From Larix kaempferi (Eukaryota; Streptophyta; Pinopsida; Pinales; Pinaceae): a DNA stretch of 64,000 bases. The DNA lies in contig BSBM01000232.1 of assembly GCA_027924585.1 (NCBI GenBank), positions 31,271,001 through 31,335,000 on the forward strand, given 5' to 3'. Below, one piece after another: positions 51,566 to 63,031 of the stretch. The notes beneath the pieces were generated by a model. It saw only the letters and a program-made list of their open reading frames with translations. It had not been told where the DNA came from and searched no databases. Position numbers and translations under genes: made by a program. Within the stretch, counting starts at the first letter, position 1. Every line of letters begins with the position of its first letter.

Positions 51566-52062
51566 CCAAAAAATTGTATATACATAATATAATATTGATA
51601 AAATAGCCTTCATATTTTCCTATATATCATGGGGATTCACCCATTTATTATATGTAGAAATTTAGGGGGTTCTTAAAATTTTTCCTAGTGCTTACATAGA
51701 GGATTGGTGTCCTCACAGGTTGGAGTCTGAATCAACAAGTTGGTGCTTGCGTAGAGGATTGGTGACCTCATAGGTTGAATCCTGTAGTTTGCAAGTTGGT
51801 GCTGTCCAGTGGGATTGGTATCCCAATCAAATGGGTGTCTAAGTGAGTCAGTGCTCACATAAGTGGAGATTGGTGTCTCCCATATTTCTAAGTAATATCA
51901 TTTTATACACATATATACAATTTTATTCAAACATTCTGCACACAGTTTGGTTTTATTGATGTGATTTTAAATAGTAATTGGTGCATGTTTTAAAAAGTGA
52001 ATTATTTGTAAATCTACACATGATACTGATTCACCCCTTAGTATCATTAAGAATTCAAAAAA

Positions 52063-52078
52063 TTGATATCAGAGTGGG
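52063..52078 (+). promoter_or_regulatory. Primer-binding site of the gag-only copia-type element
   Basis: TTGATATCAGAGTGGG follows the 5' LTR end by a few bases. It matches the initiator tRNA-Met primer site TGGTATCAGAGC with one internal change. Confidence 0.75.
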
Positions 52079-52128
52079 ATGCTTTAGAAACAATTTAACA
52101 AGTAGAAGATAAAGATCACTGTGTAGAG

Positions 52129-52965
52129 ATGGATAGGTAGGAAGGACTTTCCACAAACATAGCACCAAGGTTCGATGGGTCTAACTACATCTTCTGGAGC
52201 ATAAGGGTGGAAGTATACTTACAATCACTTGGAGATGGTGTTTGGAAATCTGTCATAAGTGGTTACAAAGTCCCCAATACTCCTCCAGTTGATTCAGCTG
52301 GCAAGAGGAAACATGAATGCAATGAGAGAGATAGAAATGCAATACCGTGTGGTTTAACAAACTCAGATTTCACCAAAGTTATGCAGTGCACATCAGCCAA
52401 AGAAGTATGGGAAAAACTCAAGAACATTTATGAAATAGATGAGAAGGTTAAGAAGGAAAATATACAAACTTTTTTAGGACGGTTTGAAACCCTCAAAATG
52501 AAGGAAAAATAAAACATTGCATCCTATCTCCTTGGAGTAAAAAACACTGAAGAGGCAGTTGGGAAACAGATATCAAGGTCCTTACCAAAAAGATTTAATC
52601 CCAAGGTATCAGTTCTATAAGACATAAATTATTTGGATAAATTAAAGATGGATGAGCTTCATGGAATTCTTACAACATATGAGATGAGGATAGAAAAAGA
52701 TAATCCTTCCAAAAGAGAGGCATCATTCAAATTTTCCAAGAAGAAAAAAGGAAGCATGATGGAGCAGAACAAAGGCTTCTTTGATGCATCAAGTGATGAA
52801 GAAGCAAACTTTGTGAAGAATCTCAAAATAGGTCACAGAAAATACAAAGGTAAGTTACCTTTCAAATATTTTGAATCTGGTAGAGTAGGCCACTTTGCTT
52901 ATGAGTGTCCTTATAAGGAAATCAAGGATAGCAACAATGAAGAGGATCTTAAATTTAGATAAAGA
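52129..52965 (+). pseudogene. Copia-type gag, UBN2 domain and degenerate zinc knuckle
   Basis: Met at 52129 is followed by an early TAG (codon 4), then APRFDGSNYIFWSIRVEVYL, SAKEVWEKLKNIYEID and a FLGRFETLKMKEK block (UBN2-type gag). Stops at 52510 and 52618 break it. Near 52860 FESGRVGHFAYECPYK is a CCHC knuckle without its first two Cys. The layout is that of the SIRE/Maximus-like copia gag. Confidence 0.75.
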
Positions 52966-54080
52966 AGAAAGACACAACAACAATCCAGGGATAAGCACAA
53001 AACGAAGAAGAGTTTGTATTCCAAAGAGAACAACATCTCATCTGATGAAGATGATCGTGATTATAATTAAAGAGAGGTACTCTTCATGGCAATGGTAGAG
53101 TATATTGAATATAAAGGCTCAGAGGAAAATGATAATTGTTGATCTTCCATTAAGAAGGAATCATACAGTAAGGAGGGAGTCTCAAATAATTCATGTGAAA
53201 GACAAACAGATCTTACTACAAGAACATTATGTAAGTATGTCTACAACAAGAACTACTTTTCACCTTCAAAGTCATGTCCTGAATCTTACAATATGTCTAA
53301 TATGATTAATTGTCAATAAAATTTTGAGAGAGAAGAAGAAACCCTCGAATCTAAGAATAAAGAAAATGAAAAAGTTGACTGGGAACGTGAACTAATTAGT
53401 GCTCTAGATTAATTAAGGAAAGTAAGAAAAGAAAATCAATCTATGAAGGTTATCCTGCAAGAATCTCAAGAGTCTTTGGACCTAAAAAAGGATTGTTACT
53501 CAAAGATGAAAGAACAATTGATTGTTTGAAAAATCAAGAAATTGAATCCAAAGGAATTGAAGAAGTACTCACAAACAAAGCACTTGAAGAAGAAGAAAAT
53601 GAGAACATGGAACTTAAGAACTAACTAGCTTGTGCACAAAATGCAATTAAGAATCTTGAAGAAAAGAATCTCTTGTTGGAAGTATCACTAGAAGAAACAA
53701 AGCACGAAAATCAGTTGTTGACAAAACAACTACTACAATATATTACCAGATTGAAAGGAGAAATAGCTTAATCAATAAAAGAAGAAGAACATCTAAAGAA
53801 TCCAAGGAATCCCTCTTTTGAAATGAATGGGTTTAAGAACAAAATTCTAGACGCACAGATCCAAAAGATGACAAAGAACTTTCTCACATGGAATTTGAAG
53901 CTAAATTTAGGAACAAAACATCAATTTTGGATGATATATTGAATAGTCAAAGGTCACCAGAAGACAAGTCTGGACTTGGATACAATAAGATAGAAAAAAT
54001 TCACGACAAAAAACATATTCCAGTTGCAAATCAATGAGTTGGGTCATCTAAGCAAGTCCAATTCAGGTATGATAATGACC
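52966..54080 (+). pseudogene. Coiled-coil extension of gag, decayed
   Basis: Lys/Glu-rich sequence with many stops. Pieces such as KENEKVDWERELISALD, VRKENQSMKVILQESQESLD and KKDCYSKMKEQLIV show leucine-type heptads. Long coiled coils after the knuckle occur in SIRE-like gag proteins (family knowledge). Confidence 0.5.
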
Positions 54081-54084
54081 ACAA

Positions 54085-54300
54085 TGATTACAATTTTTCT
54101 TGTTAGAAGAGAAGGTTTAATTCATAGAGATGCTTAAGGTGCAAGTATTATGGTCACATTGCGAAGTATTGTTATATCGTAAGATGTTATGACTATGATG
54201 GATTGGGGCATAAAGCTCAAAATTGCCAAAGATCAACACAACAATCAAATGGGAGCAGTGCACATACTGCAAGAAGTAAGAACAAGTTTGTAGAATATCA
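54085..54300 (+). pseudogene. Second zinc-knuckle region
   Basis: RCLRCKYYGHIAKYCYIVRC is a complete CCHC knuckle (C-x2-C-x4-H-x4-C), followed by CYDYDGLGHKAQNCQR, a second knuckle with one Cys changed. Stops flank it. Confidence 0.65.
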
Positions 54301-54729
54301 ATAATAACCCGTGAGCACAAAAAATGGGTAAAGAAATGTTCACAGACATGCACAATCGATGCCAACAATGTAAATACTTATCTAGCAGCAGAGAGTTGCT
54401 TATTATTCTGATGACTCTCAAAATGTGTAAAAAAACCCTTGAATTCAAAATGCTATGTGGATTCAAGGAAACTAGAGATAGAACAATGTAGCCAAAACTC
54501 ACATGATCATGTTCAATTAATATTTATATATGAATATATTAAAAAAATGGGTACATACATCAGCCTCAAGTGGAAAATATTTCAAAAGGAAACTACTATT
54601 GCACAGAACAAAATTCATATACAAGGGTCATGTCGCAAAGGTTAAATAGCGACAAAAGAACATATGTACCATATAAGGCATATCAACATACAAAACTCTG
54701 ATTTTCATAAAATATATTGTTCAGAACCT
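54301..54729. other. Interior of the gag-only element without recognisable domains
   Basis: A short plus-strand frame (54439-54645) has no family resemblance. I looked for the DSG protease motif expected after gag and did not find it. Confidence 0.4.
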
Positions 54730-54902
54730 AGAAACGATAGGAACAACTCTGTATCATGAAAGGATGGTCTCTTAGAATGTGGAAATGATAGGCACAATTT
54801 TGTATCACGAAAGGATGGTCTCTCAGAAGAAGATGGCCACTCGAAAATTGGAAATAACATGCATAGCTTCGTAACATGAGAAGATGGTCTCTCAAAATTG
54901 GT
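54730..54902. repeat. ~51-bp tandem repeat, three copies
   Basis: GAAACGATAGGAACAACT..., GAAATGATAGGCACAATT... and GAAATAACATGCATAGCT... each run to a GAAGGATGGTCTCT-type end. The third copy is offset by an ~18-bp insertion. The minus strand is open across the array (FHDTELFLSF-type units). Confidence 0.75.
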
Positions 54903-54929
54903 GCCACCAAACATCTCCTAGAGATACTG

Positions 54930-55422
54930 AAGGTGAACTAAGATTTTCTCCTATTGTTTCTCCAATTTCATAATTCGATTTCTCAAGACCGTAATCTCTT
55001 GCACACTCATCTGGTTAAACTGAGACTGGGCACACCACTCTCTGACATCTATCTCTTTATTGGCTGTGAGCTCTTGTCAATGAGACTGAACCAATTCTGA
55101 AATCCTAGCAATAGCTGCATTCACTTTCCAAAGAGGATTCGCCATCATGATAGACGCAAGAAACAATGACCAAAACAAGAAATCCTAATAATTTCATGTC
55201 TACTGAACATGGAAAATGGTCCATAAAAAATCCATAAATTTCCTTCCCACGCACATAGAAATAAATTGGAGGGATGCAGAGATTTATTCCATTCATGGTT
55301 GATGGCGCAAATGGATTGAAAACTTTGTAAATTTGAAACTGCATGCGAGGTATGAAATCTTGATGCATCAGGCACATTTTATATCTCAAACCATGCAAAA
55401 GAGTGTCCCACTTTTCAAACAT
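54930..55422 (-). pseudogene. Minus-strand coding remnant inside the gag-only element
   Basis: The minus strand at about 55120-54940 reads VNAAIARISELVQSH, LTANKEIDVREWCAQSQFNQ and VLRNRIMKLEKQ, a coiled-coil-like protein. 55422-55105 is open with LLHGLRYKMCLMHQDFIPRM. It runs against the direction of the host element, so it may be a separate inserted fragment. Family unknown. Confidence 0.4.
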
Positions 55423-56138
55423 GTTTCATAAGTAAGAGGACGATTATAATTCAATGCGAAAAGATACACATGAGGGATAAAAAATATGACAAAGTTATGA
55501 ATGTCAACACAATTCAATGCAATAAAAGCAAGTTATGGGACTTAGAGACTTCAAATCAGCATGGCACGTGACATGAAGCAACCACGACATGATACGAATA
55601 TGGTACAATGTAGTAAGAGAAGCATGAAGAGAAAGAAAATATTTGCGCAAGATAAAAACAAAGGATCAAAGGAAAGAACAAAAGGGGAATGTGGTAATAG
55701 TGGAAGCATAAATAAGCAACGTAGAAGAAAAATAGATGTACAAAATCAGGGGGAGGACCTACTGCACAGAGAAGAATATACTATGGTAATATATCTTACA
55801 GACAAGAGATATTTTTGAATATCTTGGATAGAAACAAGGCATCATTCCCATTCCACAACATGATGGGAGTCTCGAGAAGAAAACATAGAGACAGGGGGAG
55901 AATTCTTTTTCCATTGATGTCAAGGGGGAAGATATACTATGAAGCATGTATTGACAATAGAGAAATACATAGGAAGCATGAGAAGATAAAAAAAATAATA
56001 GAGAAATATTGATCAAAGGTTATGTAGAAGAGCAAAGGATCAAACTAGCATGAATACAAGGGGAGCACTGTGTTGTGTGCAAGAAAAAAAAAATTATGTT
56101 AAGTGGGAGCACAATGTCATAAGGTGTTGACATCAATG
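55423..56138. other. Interior 3' part of the gag-only element, no domain
   Basis: Purine-rich plus strand with short open frames (55561-55818, 55815-56012) of Lys/Arg-rich composition. No recognised motif; probably the 3' untranslated interior. Confidence 0.4.
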
Positions 56139-56151
56139 CCAAAGGGGGAGA
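56139..56151 (+). promoter_or_regulatory. Polypurine tract before the 3' LTR
   Basis: CCAAAGGGGGAGA directly precedes the 3' LTR start TGATTGAACTTTAGTG. Confidence 0.75.
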
Positions 56152-57256
56152 TGATTGAACTTTAGTGTTTTCATTGATGTCAAATAGTTTGTTCAATGAT
56201 GTCAAAGAAGTTGTTGGACTTGGTGCCTATGTGCCAATTTTAAGAAGTATATAAAATATGTGCACAAGTCCTTAATCCCACCTAGTCATGGTACTCTAGT
56301 GCGCAATTCTCACTAAGCCAATGAACTAGTGTGCGCAAGACCCACAAAGTCATGGTACCACATTCACACAAGATAATACAAGTGGCAGATGCTTGGGTAA
56401 GATTTACTGTAAAGAAAGGAAGAACAAGTGTCACCATTTAGAGAAGCCCCAACTTGTGGACACGTTGTTTGAACAAGTTGAGTATAAATACGAGTGAAGT
56501 TGATGGATGAGAAGTAATCTAAGAAGAAAAAATGGAGTAATATTTTGAATCTGAAAGCTTTGGGTTATATCAAATGCTCAGGGGAATCAGAGGAAATATG
56601 GTTTGAAGAAGTGCATGAGGTTAGAAGAAATGCAGAAGAATAAGGAGTAGTCACACAGACATAAGGAGAATATATGAGAAGGGAACAAGAATCACGTGAA
56701 TGTATATGTGTGTAGAATCAATACAATAATAGGAATTGTAGTAAAATACATTATAAGAGAAGTAGTGACCATATTTGAACCAGAATACATTAGAAGTGAG
56801 TGCAACAGTTAGTGAAGAAAAGTGCAAATTAGAGTGCGCGTAGATATGAAGTCAGTGTACAACAACATCTATATCTCAAAGAAGTTGGACGAGGCAAGGA
56901 AAGGAGATTGAGATCCCCACCCAGGTTGGTGATTGAACAATGTGAGTTGGTGCTTGCATAGAGGATTGGTGTCCTCATAGGTTGGATCTTGAATCAACAA
57001 GTTGGTGCTTTCCAGTGGGATTGGTGTCCTAATCAGATGGGTTTCTAAGTGAGTCGGTGCTTACATAAGTGGATATTTGTGTCTCCCATATTTCTATGTA
57101 ATATATATAAAAGTTTCTTCAAACATTCTATGCACGGTTTTTTTTACTGATGTGGTTTTAAATAGCAATTGGTGCATGTTTTAAAAAATGAATCATTTGT
57201 AAATATGTGCATGATATTGATTCACCCCCCACTCTCAGTATCATTAGGAATTCCAA
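56152..57256 (+). repeat. 3' LTR of the gag-only copia-type element
   Basis: It aligns with the 5' LTR over its whole length and is uninterrupted at the position of the DNA transposon (TTGGTGCTTGCATAGAGG at about 56949). This dates the transposon insertion after the retrotransposon insertion. Confidence 0.85.
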
Positions 57257-57409
57257 TAGGATGAGACAAGTCCTCTTGATAAAAGTGGGTGTCATTTTTA
57301 TGCATGCTAACCAGCGAGCCTCTACTGCACTAACCTCTTATATCAACCTCACATTAATTAGTAATCCATTCATTTATCAAACCACAATCCCCCATTATTC
57401 CCTTTCTGG

Positions 57410-57765
57410 TGTGTTATTTGACAAAATCCAACAATGGGAAATTGCAATTTTGACAATTATCTAAATTTTAACACTGCAAATGGATTCATAGACCCCCTTT
57501 TAACACTGCAAATGGATTTAGAGACCCCCCTTTAACATTTCAGGTGGATTCAGAGACCCCCTAGAAAGGGTTCTCTAAATCCTCCTGTAGTGTTCAAATT
57601 TAGTAAATTGTAAAAATTCATAGTCAAAATTACAATTTCCCATTTTCAAGTGACACAATTAACACTAAGGTCTCTGAATCCTTCTATAGTGTTAAAATTT
57701 AGTGAATTAAAAAAATTCATTGTCAAAATTGCATTTTTACATTGCCGAGTGACACAATTAACGAT
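57410..57765. repeat. Foldback repeat with tandem 33-bp units
   Basis: AATGGGAAATTGCAATTTTG at about 57432 pairs with CAAAATTACAATTTCCCATT at about 57625-57644. Between them TAACACTGCAAATGGATT...GACCCCC repeats three times (57468-57560) and then appears reverse-complemented (GGGTTCTCTAAATCCTCC, about 57567). The right arm is repeated once more in direct order (57665-57765). It looks like a MITE-like foldback with an extra arm. Confidence 0.75.
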
Positions 57766-59234
57766 GACTAACATAAAAAACTAATTCATATTCTTGTATT
57801 TGTTACCTAGTCACATTTTTATTTTTGGACTAAATTATTTGTTTACATTTTTTAATTGTGTCTCTTACTATCTAGTCATATATTTGATTCCTAGACTAAA
57901 ATAGCCATTTAAGTTAGTCACTTTTAGTTAGGTCACTTAAAAGTGCTCAAATTTGGTAGTATTTCACTTGAAAAGGCTACGATGACTAACTTTTTTAGAC
58001 ATGTAGTCACCAATCTCTCATTTTGTACTAGTGATAAGTCCTATTAAATATAGTGAGGCTACCACTTACTGATCGTTTATGTATTACTACTAAAGTGTTT
58101 TATGGGTAAACAACTGTTTTTAATTGAAATATTTTTTTAAAATTTGAATGGAAGCAATTGTCAACAAAATAAATCAAAACCTTCAAAAGAAACCCCATTT
58201 TCATGGAAAAAAATTGAAATTATGCCATAGCAATAGAAAATTAGCAACAAACTTAAGTCAAAGTGAAACAAGAGTACATTATCAATGATTGTAAGTAGCT
58301 GGAATGAGGAATGATGTGTATCATTAGATTTAAAAGATTACATTATTGAATTACAAATTCCCTCATTACATGTTGGATAGGTTCATTTGTGACAACTTCA
58401 ACCAAAGCTCAATTGGAGGTTGTGATTGTAAGATTCTAGTGGGTTGCTTGATGTCCACTCAATAAAGTGGAAACTAATTTGAAAGCAATAAATTTATTCA
58501 TAATTGTGTGCATGTTTGACAGATTAGGTTTGAATATTGTTCATTGCATTTCAATATATATTTGAATATTTCTCCAAAGTAACAATAAAGGTATATGATA
58601 ATTCTCATAATTGTTGACATGTGGGAGCACAAATAGAGACAAAGTTGAAGGAAAATAAGTTAAGAGTGGAATATGCCTTGAATGGAACAAAGGTATTAAG
58701 GTCACAAGTAACATCCCCTTTCCATATGGAGATTATAGACAAGATGGATGTAGTTGTTTGAAGGATGAGGAAAGAAGATTCACTTAGTGGCCATTGTAAT
58801 ATTTGGAAAAGTCATCGATGTAGATGATTTTCATGTAGAGCATGTAGACAATTTTTTTCATGGACCAATGCTAGTCCATTAGTGGATATTTAGTTGAAAA
58901 CTCAAATATATTGTAATACTTGATTTTTCATATAATATAATTTACATGTTTCAAATTATATATGTCCGTACTTGATATTATTTAGTGTTGTTAATTAATG
59001 CAACTTTGCATGATTCACATGTATATCATATTAGATTCTTATACGAACATGAATATTGTTTGACATTTTTTTAATGTATTCATAAGATCATACTAATGAA
59101 TTTATATTGATTAATAATGATGAAAAAAATAAAATGAATATAAAACTACTACATTAATAATAAATATAATGAATATAAAACTATTATAATAGAAATATAT
59201 TATGTGAGGAACTTGCAATAGTTAATTGATAAAA
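57766..59234. other. AT-rich non-coding spacer
   Basis: No gene, RNA gene or clear repeat is seen. Base composition is about that of the spacer at 7.9-11.1 kb. Confidence 0.55.
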
Positions 59235-59607
59235 TGAACGATATATCAGAACACAAAATACTTTTATTGATCGCAGGCCACTTCGGGGGGGAAACCTCCT
59301 TTGAGAAAGCTCAATACAAATAACTCGTGGTTTCCTTCATTGGCCTCAACACAAACTTATATACTAACTCTATGCACCAATACTATGGATCAATACCATG
59401 TAACATATAATACTATGGGACGACTTACAAACCATATGTATCCAATACTATGGATCAATGCCATGGAACATATAATCCTATGGGCTAATACAAACTATGG
59501 ATCAATACCATGGAACATATAATAGTACGAGATGACTTACAAAGCATATGCGTCCAACAAAAATATACTAACAAAGTAAAGAGAAGGGTTGACATGGGTT
59601 CCTAACA
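59235..59607 (-). repeat. 3' LTR of the chromovirus
   Basis: About 373 bp; on the minus strand it starts TGTTAGGAACCC next to the purine tract and ends near CGTTCA. TATATAAG (complement of 59357-59364) is the likely TATA box and CAATAAAAG near 59260 a polyadenylation-like signal. Inside are three ATACTATGGATCAATACCAT-type repeats (59379-59535). The low-coordinate end is less certain than the high one. Confidence 0.65.
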
Positions 59608-59620
59608 TCCCCTACCCCTT
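59608..59620 (-). promoter_or_regulatory. Polypurine tract of the chromovirus
   Basis: The minus strand reads AAGGGGTAGGGGA directly before the LTR start TGTTAGG. Confidence 0.75.
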
Positions 59621-59639
59621 AGAAAAATTTTGTCCTCAA

Positions 59640-60997
59640 AGATTTAGATGTGGAAATTGTTGTTGAATCTAAAGGAGTGGTTCCCATGTAGCATCCTCTG
59701 GTTGCATTATGTGCCACTGAATTAATACCGCTGCGATAGATTGAGAGAGAATCTAATGAGTGTGCCTATTGAGGACGGCCTCTGGCTCCAAAAGGATGGA
59801 TCCTTCATTATCTAGTTCTGGTAAAATAGTTTGTCCTTTGATGTCCATGCCAAGAACTTTCTTCAGATAAGAGACATTAAATACTGCATGAATGTGGGAA
59901 GAAGGAGGAAGTTCCAATTTCTAAGCAATGGACCCAATCTTCTGTAGAATCTTATATGGCCCATAGAAATGTGGAGCGAGCTTATGATGCCCTTTGAGTT
60001 TCAGGGAGGATTTCTTGTAAGGATGTAGATGAAGAAAAACCATATCACCTGCTTGAAAAGTGCACTCAGAACGGTGCTGATCAACTTGTTGCTTAATTCG
60101 ATTTTATTCCATGTGAATATTGTCCTACAAAATGCGAAGAATCTGATCACGGTGTCGAAGGACCATGTCAATTTCCTAAACTGGTGAACTGCTGGGGGTG
60201 TATGGAAGAAGAACTTGCGGTGCCTGACCATAGAATGCTTCATATGGATTCATTTTAGAGGTAGTGTAGTAAGAGGTATTGTACTACAATTCAACGAGAG
60301 GGAGCCACTTTTCCAACTGATGTTGTTGTTCGGAGGTGAAGCAACAAAGATAGGTTTCCAAGAATTTATTGATAATTCCAGTCTGACCACCTATTTGTGG
60401 GTGATACCCTAAACTCATCTTTAGTTTGGTGCCAGTGTAGAGAAATAGTTTTGTCCAAAAATGACTGGTGAAAGTTGCATCGCGATCCAAGACAATGGAA
60501 GAAGGGATTCCATGAAGATGGAAGATCTGGTCCAAGAAAATTTGTGCGACTAAGGAGGCTGCATAGGGATGGATGAGGGCACAAAAATGAATATATTTGG
60601 AGAGTCAATCAACCATAACCAAAATCATTGTCTTCCCTCCATATTTAGGGAGCCCTTCAATGAAATCCATAGAAATATCTGTTCAAATTTGTGTAGGGAT
60701 GGGAAAGGGTTCGAGCAATCCCGGAAGGAGTGTCGTTTCACCCTTATTACACTGGCAGGTATCACATTCATCCACCATCTGTTGAATTGTACTTTTCATT
60801 CCCTTCCAAAAGAAGTTAAGCCATGCCCGCTCATACGTTTTGAGGAACCCAGAGTGCCATTTCGATGGAGAAGCATGGAGTTCATAGAAGACAACCTGTT
60901 GAAGATATGTGCTCTGGGGAAGCACTAGACGACCCTTGCATCTCTGGGAAGCACAATACCAATAGTAATGCGGTACAACAAAAGGGTTGTTGGCCAA
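59640..60997 (-). pseudogene. Chromovirus integrase with C-terminal chromodomain
   Basis: The zinc site is visible as ELHASPSKWHSGFLKTYERA ... CDTCQCNKG (about 60880-60740). The core has SSIVLDRDATFTSHFWTKLF with the second Asp and GYHPQIGGQTGIINKFLETY with the Glu position changed (QTE to QTG). The C-terminal domain (FYGPYKILQKIGSIA, about 59960) and LIQWHIMQPEDATWEP (about 59690), a chromodomain-like segment, follow. Frame breaks occur at several points. Confidence 0.85.
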
Positions 60998-60999
60998 GA

Positions 61000-62400
61000 A
61001 TTGGATGATTTGAGATAATTAAGAGTCATTGGCATAGCCCTCTTGAACAGATTTCAACCAATTTGGAACATGCATAGAAATAGTTGAAAGAAAAATTGGG
61101 TCATCAAATGTGCGGGAAAGAGCATCCACCACAATATTTTCCTTACCCTTATTGTAAGTGATCTCATAGTCATAAACAATGAGTTTTATAACCCATTTCT
61201 ATTGTTCTGGGGAGGATACCCATTGTTCCAGGAAATATTTCATACTTTGGTGATCAGTATTGATGCAGAAATGATTCCCTAATAGGTATGGTCACCACTT
61301 CTGTACTGCATGCAAAATAGCCATCACTTCCTTCAAAGGCAGCTAAATTCTTACCGGAAAGGGATTTGCTGGTGAACACAATGGGATGTCATCTTGAAGG
61401 AGAACAACACCAAGTCCATTTTCGCAAGCATCACTCTCAATAGTGAAGGGCTTGGAAAAATCGGGCATAGATAGAACAAGTGTAGTACACATAGCTTGTT
61501 TTAGTTTGTCAAATGCACAATTAGTAGCATGTGTCCATGTAAAAGCATCATTTTTCAATAGAGCGGTTAATGGAGCTGCAATCTTCCCATAATCCTTGAA
61601 AAACTTGCAGTAGTAGCCAGTCAATCCCAAAAAACCAAGAAGGCTCTTGAGTGTCTGAGGACGCGGCCAATTTTTCATGGAAGCTATTTTGGAAGGATCC
61701 ACGCGAACTCCTTGTGTTGAAATAATGTGCCCGAGATACTCTACTTCCTCATGTACAAAAACACATTTAGATTGTCTGGTGTGGAGATGATGATTAGAGA
61801 AAAGTTGCATTACAATATCAAGATATTGGAGATGCTCAACCCATGTTTTACTATAGATGAGGATATCATCAAAGAAGACCAGAATGAATTTACGCAAGTA
61901 GGGCTAGAATATTTAATTCATCAATTCTTGGAATGTGGAAGGAGCGTTAGTGAGGCCAAAGGGCATGACCAAAATATCATAGTGGCCATCATGTGTGCGA
62001 AAAGTTGTTTTAGGGATATCATTCTCATGACCCAAATTTGATGATACCCAAAATGAAGATCTAACTTGGAGAAAAATTGAGCACCATGAAGCTCATCAAC
62101 AACAGGAATTGGAAACTTATCCTTGATTGTGAGGTGATTAAGTGCTCGGAAGTCAATATAGAGTCGCCATGACCCATCTTTTTTTCAGACAAGAATAACT
62201 GGTGAAGAAAAGGAATTAGTACTAGGGTGAATAATACCTTGCTTCAGTAAGTCCCGAACGAGCATCTCAATCTCATTTTTTTGGTGAAAGGGGTAGCGAT
62301 ATGGCCTGATGTTGGGAGGAATGCTTCTAGTAAGGAGATGAATACGATGGTCCTATGGCCTTGAAGGTGGAAATCCCACTAGTTCAGCAAAGAAACATGT
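61000..62400 (-). pseudogene. Chromovirus reverse transcriptase and RNase H
   Basis: [11 protein letters not shown] (about 62070) and FILVFFDDILIYSKTWVEHL (about 61880, catalytic F-DD motif) are RT blocks. VEYLGHIISTQGVRVDPSKI and LLGFLGLTGYYCKFFKDYGK follow. RNase H begins with FTIESDACENGLGVVLLQDD and continues past 61340 in another frame with INTDHQSMKYFLEQ and KGKENIVVDALSR. The catalytic Asp residues are present, but at least three breaks interrupt the reading. Confidence 0.85.
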
Positions 62401-63000
62401 ATATATATCTAGAATTTGTTTTAGATCCAAAGGAGTAGTGGAGACCACTGATGGTTGCATCTGAATGGAATGGATTTGAGTGATGACACCATGTGAATTA
62501 TTCTTAAGAATATTTTCCATGCGATGTGAACTAATGATGCTGAGAGACCCTGGTTGTAAGCCTGTCAATGTGTGTTTTTTCCCATTGATTGAAAACTGCA
62601 TCCAAAGTTCAGCAAAATCCCATAAGATGGCGCCAAGTGTGCATAGCCATTAAGCGCCCAAAACCACATCACATCCTCCTAAGGCCAAGGAAAACATGTC
62701 AGAGTACAATTTATAATCAACCATAGAGATACGCTTATTGCAACACTTCCCATTCCAAGGTAAGGTGCCTCCATTGGAAATCATGAGATTCATGACTTCA
62801 AATCTAGAGTAAGGATGGAAAAAACAATCATCCTGTTTGGTGATCCGAGGGTCAATGAAGTTATGAGTGCTACTATAATCAATAGTATTGTAAGAGGGAT
62901 ATTATTGAAGTAACCCCTGACCCGCATTTTTTTGGGGGTGGTGACATCGGCTAAAGCATGGAGAGATATATCTGGGTGGTCGTCCTGAGATGGAGGGTCA
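62353..63000 (-). pseudogene. Chromovirus aspartic protease region, active site lost
   Basis: The minus strand at about 62885-62850 reads IDYSSTHNFIDPRI where the family has ID-S-G-S/A-T-HNFI, so the catalytic D-S-G has become D-Y-S. LGGCDVVLGA (about 62670) and MQFSINGKKHTLTGLQPGSL (62601 onward) are the following conserved blocks. Confidence 0.75.
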
Positions 63001-63031
63001 ACAAGTGGCTGCTGAATGTCGACTTGATAAT

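Larger units (their letters stand above)
49916..51687. mobile_element. Pack-MULE-like DNA transposon carrying myosin XI exons
   Basis: A 1.77-kb insertion absent from the 3' LTR is flanked by a 9-bp duplication, GTGCTTGCA (49907-49915) and GTGCTTACA (51688-51696). A 9-bp duplication is the signature of Mutator-like elements. The ends are imperfect inverted repeats (GGAAAATTTTAGGG at the left, the complement of GGAAAAATTTTAAGAACCCC at the right). No transposase is seen. The interior carries two exons of a class XI myosin tail with an intron, plus other open sequence. Confidence 0.75.
49110..52057 (+). repeat. 5' LTR, interrupted by a DNA transposon
   Basis: Without the insertion at 49916-51687 (and one copy of its 9-bp duplication) the LTR is about 1.17 kb, close to the 1.1 kb of the 3' LTR. 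It starts TGTTGAAATTTGGTG. TATAAATA at 49440-49447 is conserved in the 3' LTR (about 56483) and is the likely promoter. Confidence 0.85.
49110..57256 (+). mobile_element. Gag-only copia-type LTR retrotransposon
   Basis: The LTRs at 49110-52057 (interrupted by a 1.8-kb DNA transposon) and 56152-57256 share GTCATTGATGTCAAA, TATATAAAATATGTGC, CACCTAGTCATGGTAC and TGGGTGTCTAAGTGAGTC-type words in order. A primer site follows the 5' LTR and a polypurine tract precedes the 3' LTR. The 4.1-kb interior encodes only a gag with coiled coil and zinc knuckles. No protease, integrase or reverse transcriptase motif was found, so it is non-autonomous or internally deleted. No clear target duplication. Confidence 0.8.

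Noticed and set aside
52129-54300. Endogenous pararetrovirus (caulimovirus-like) origin
   Set aside because: The zinc knuckles could suggest it, but flanking LTRs, a tRNA-Met primer site, a polypurine tract and a UBN2 gag point to a copia-type retrotransposon. No movement protein or RT was found.
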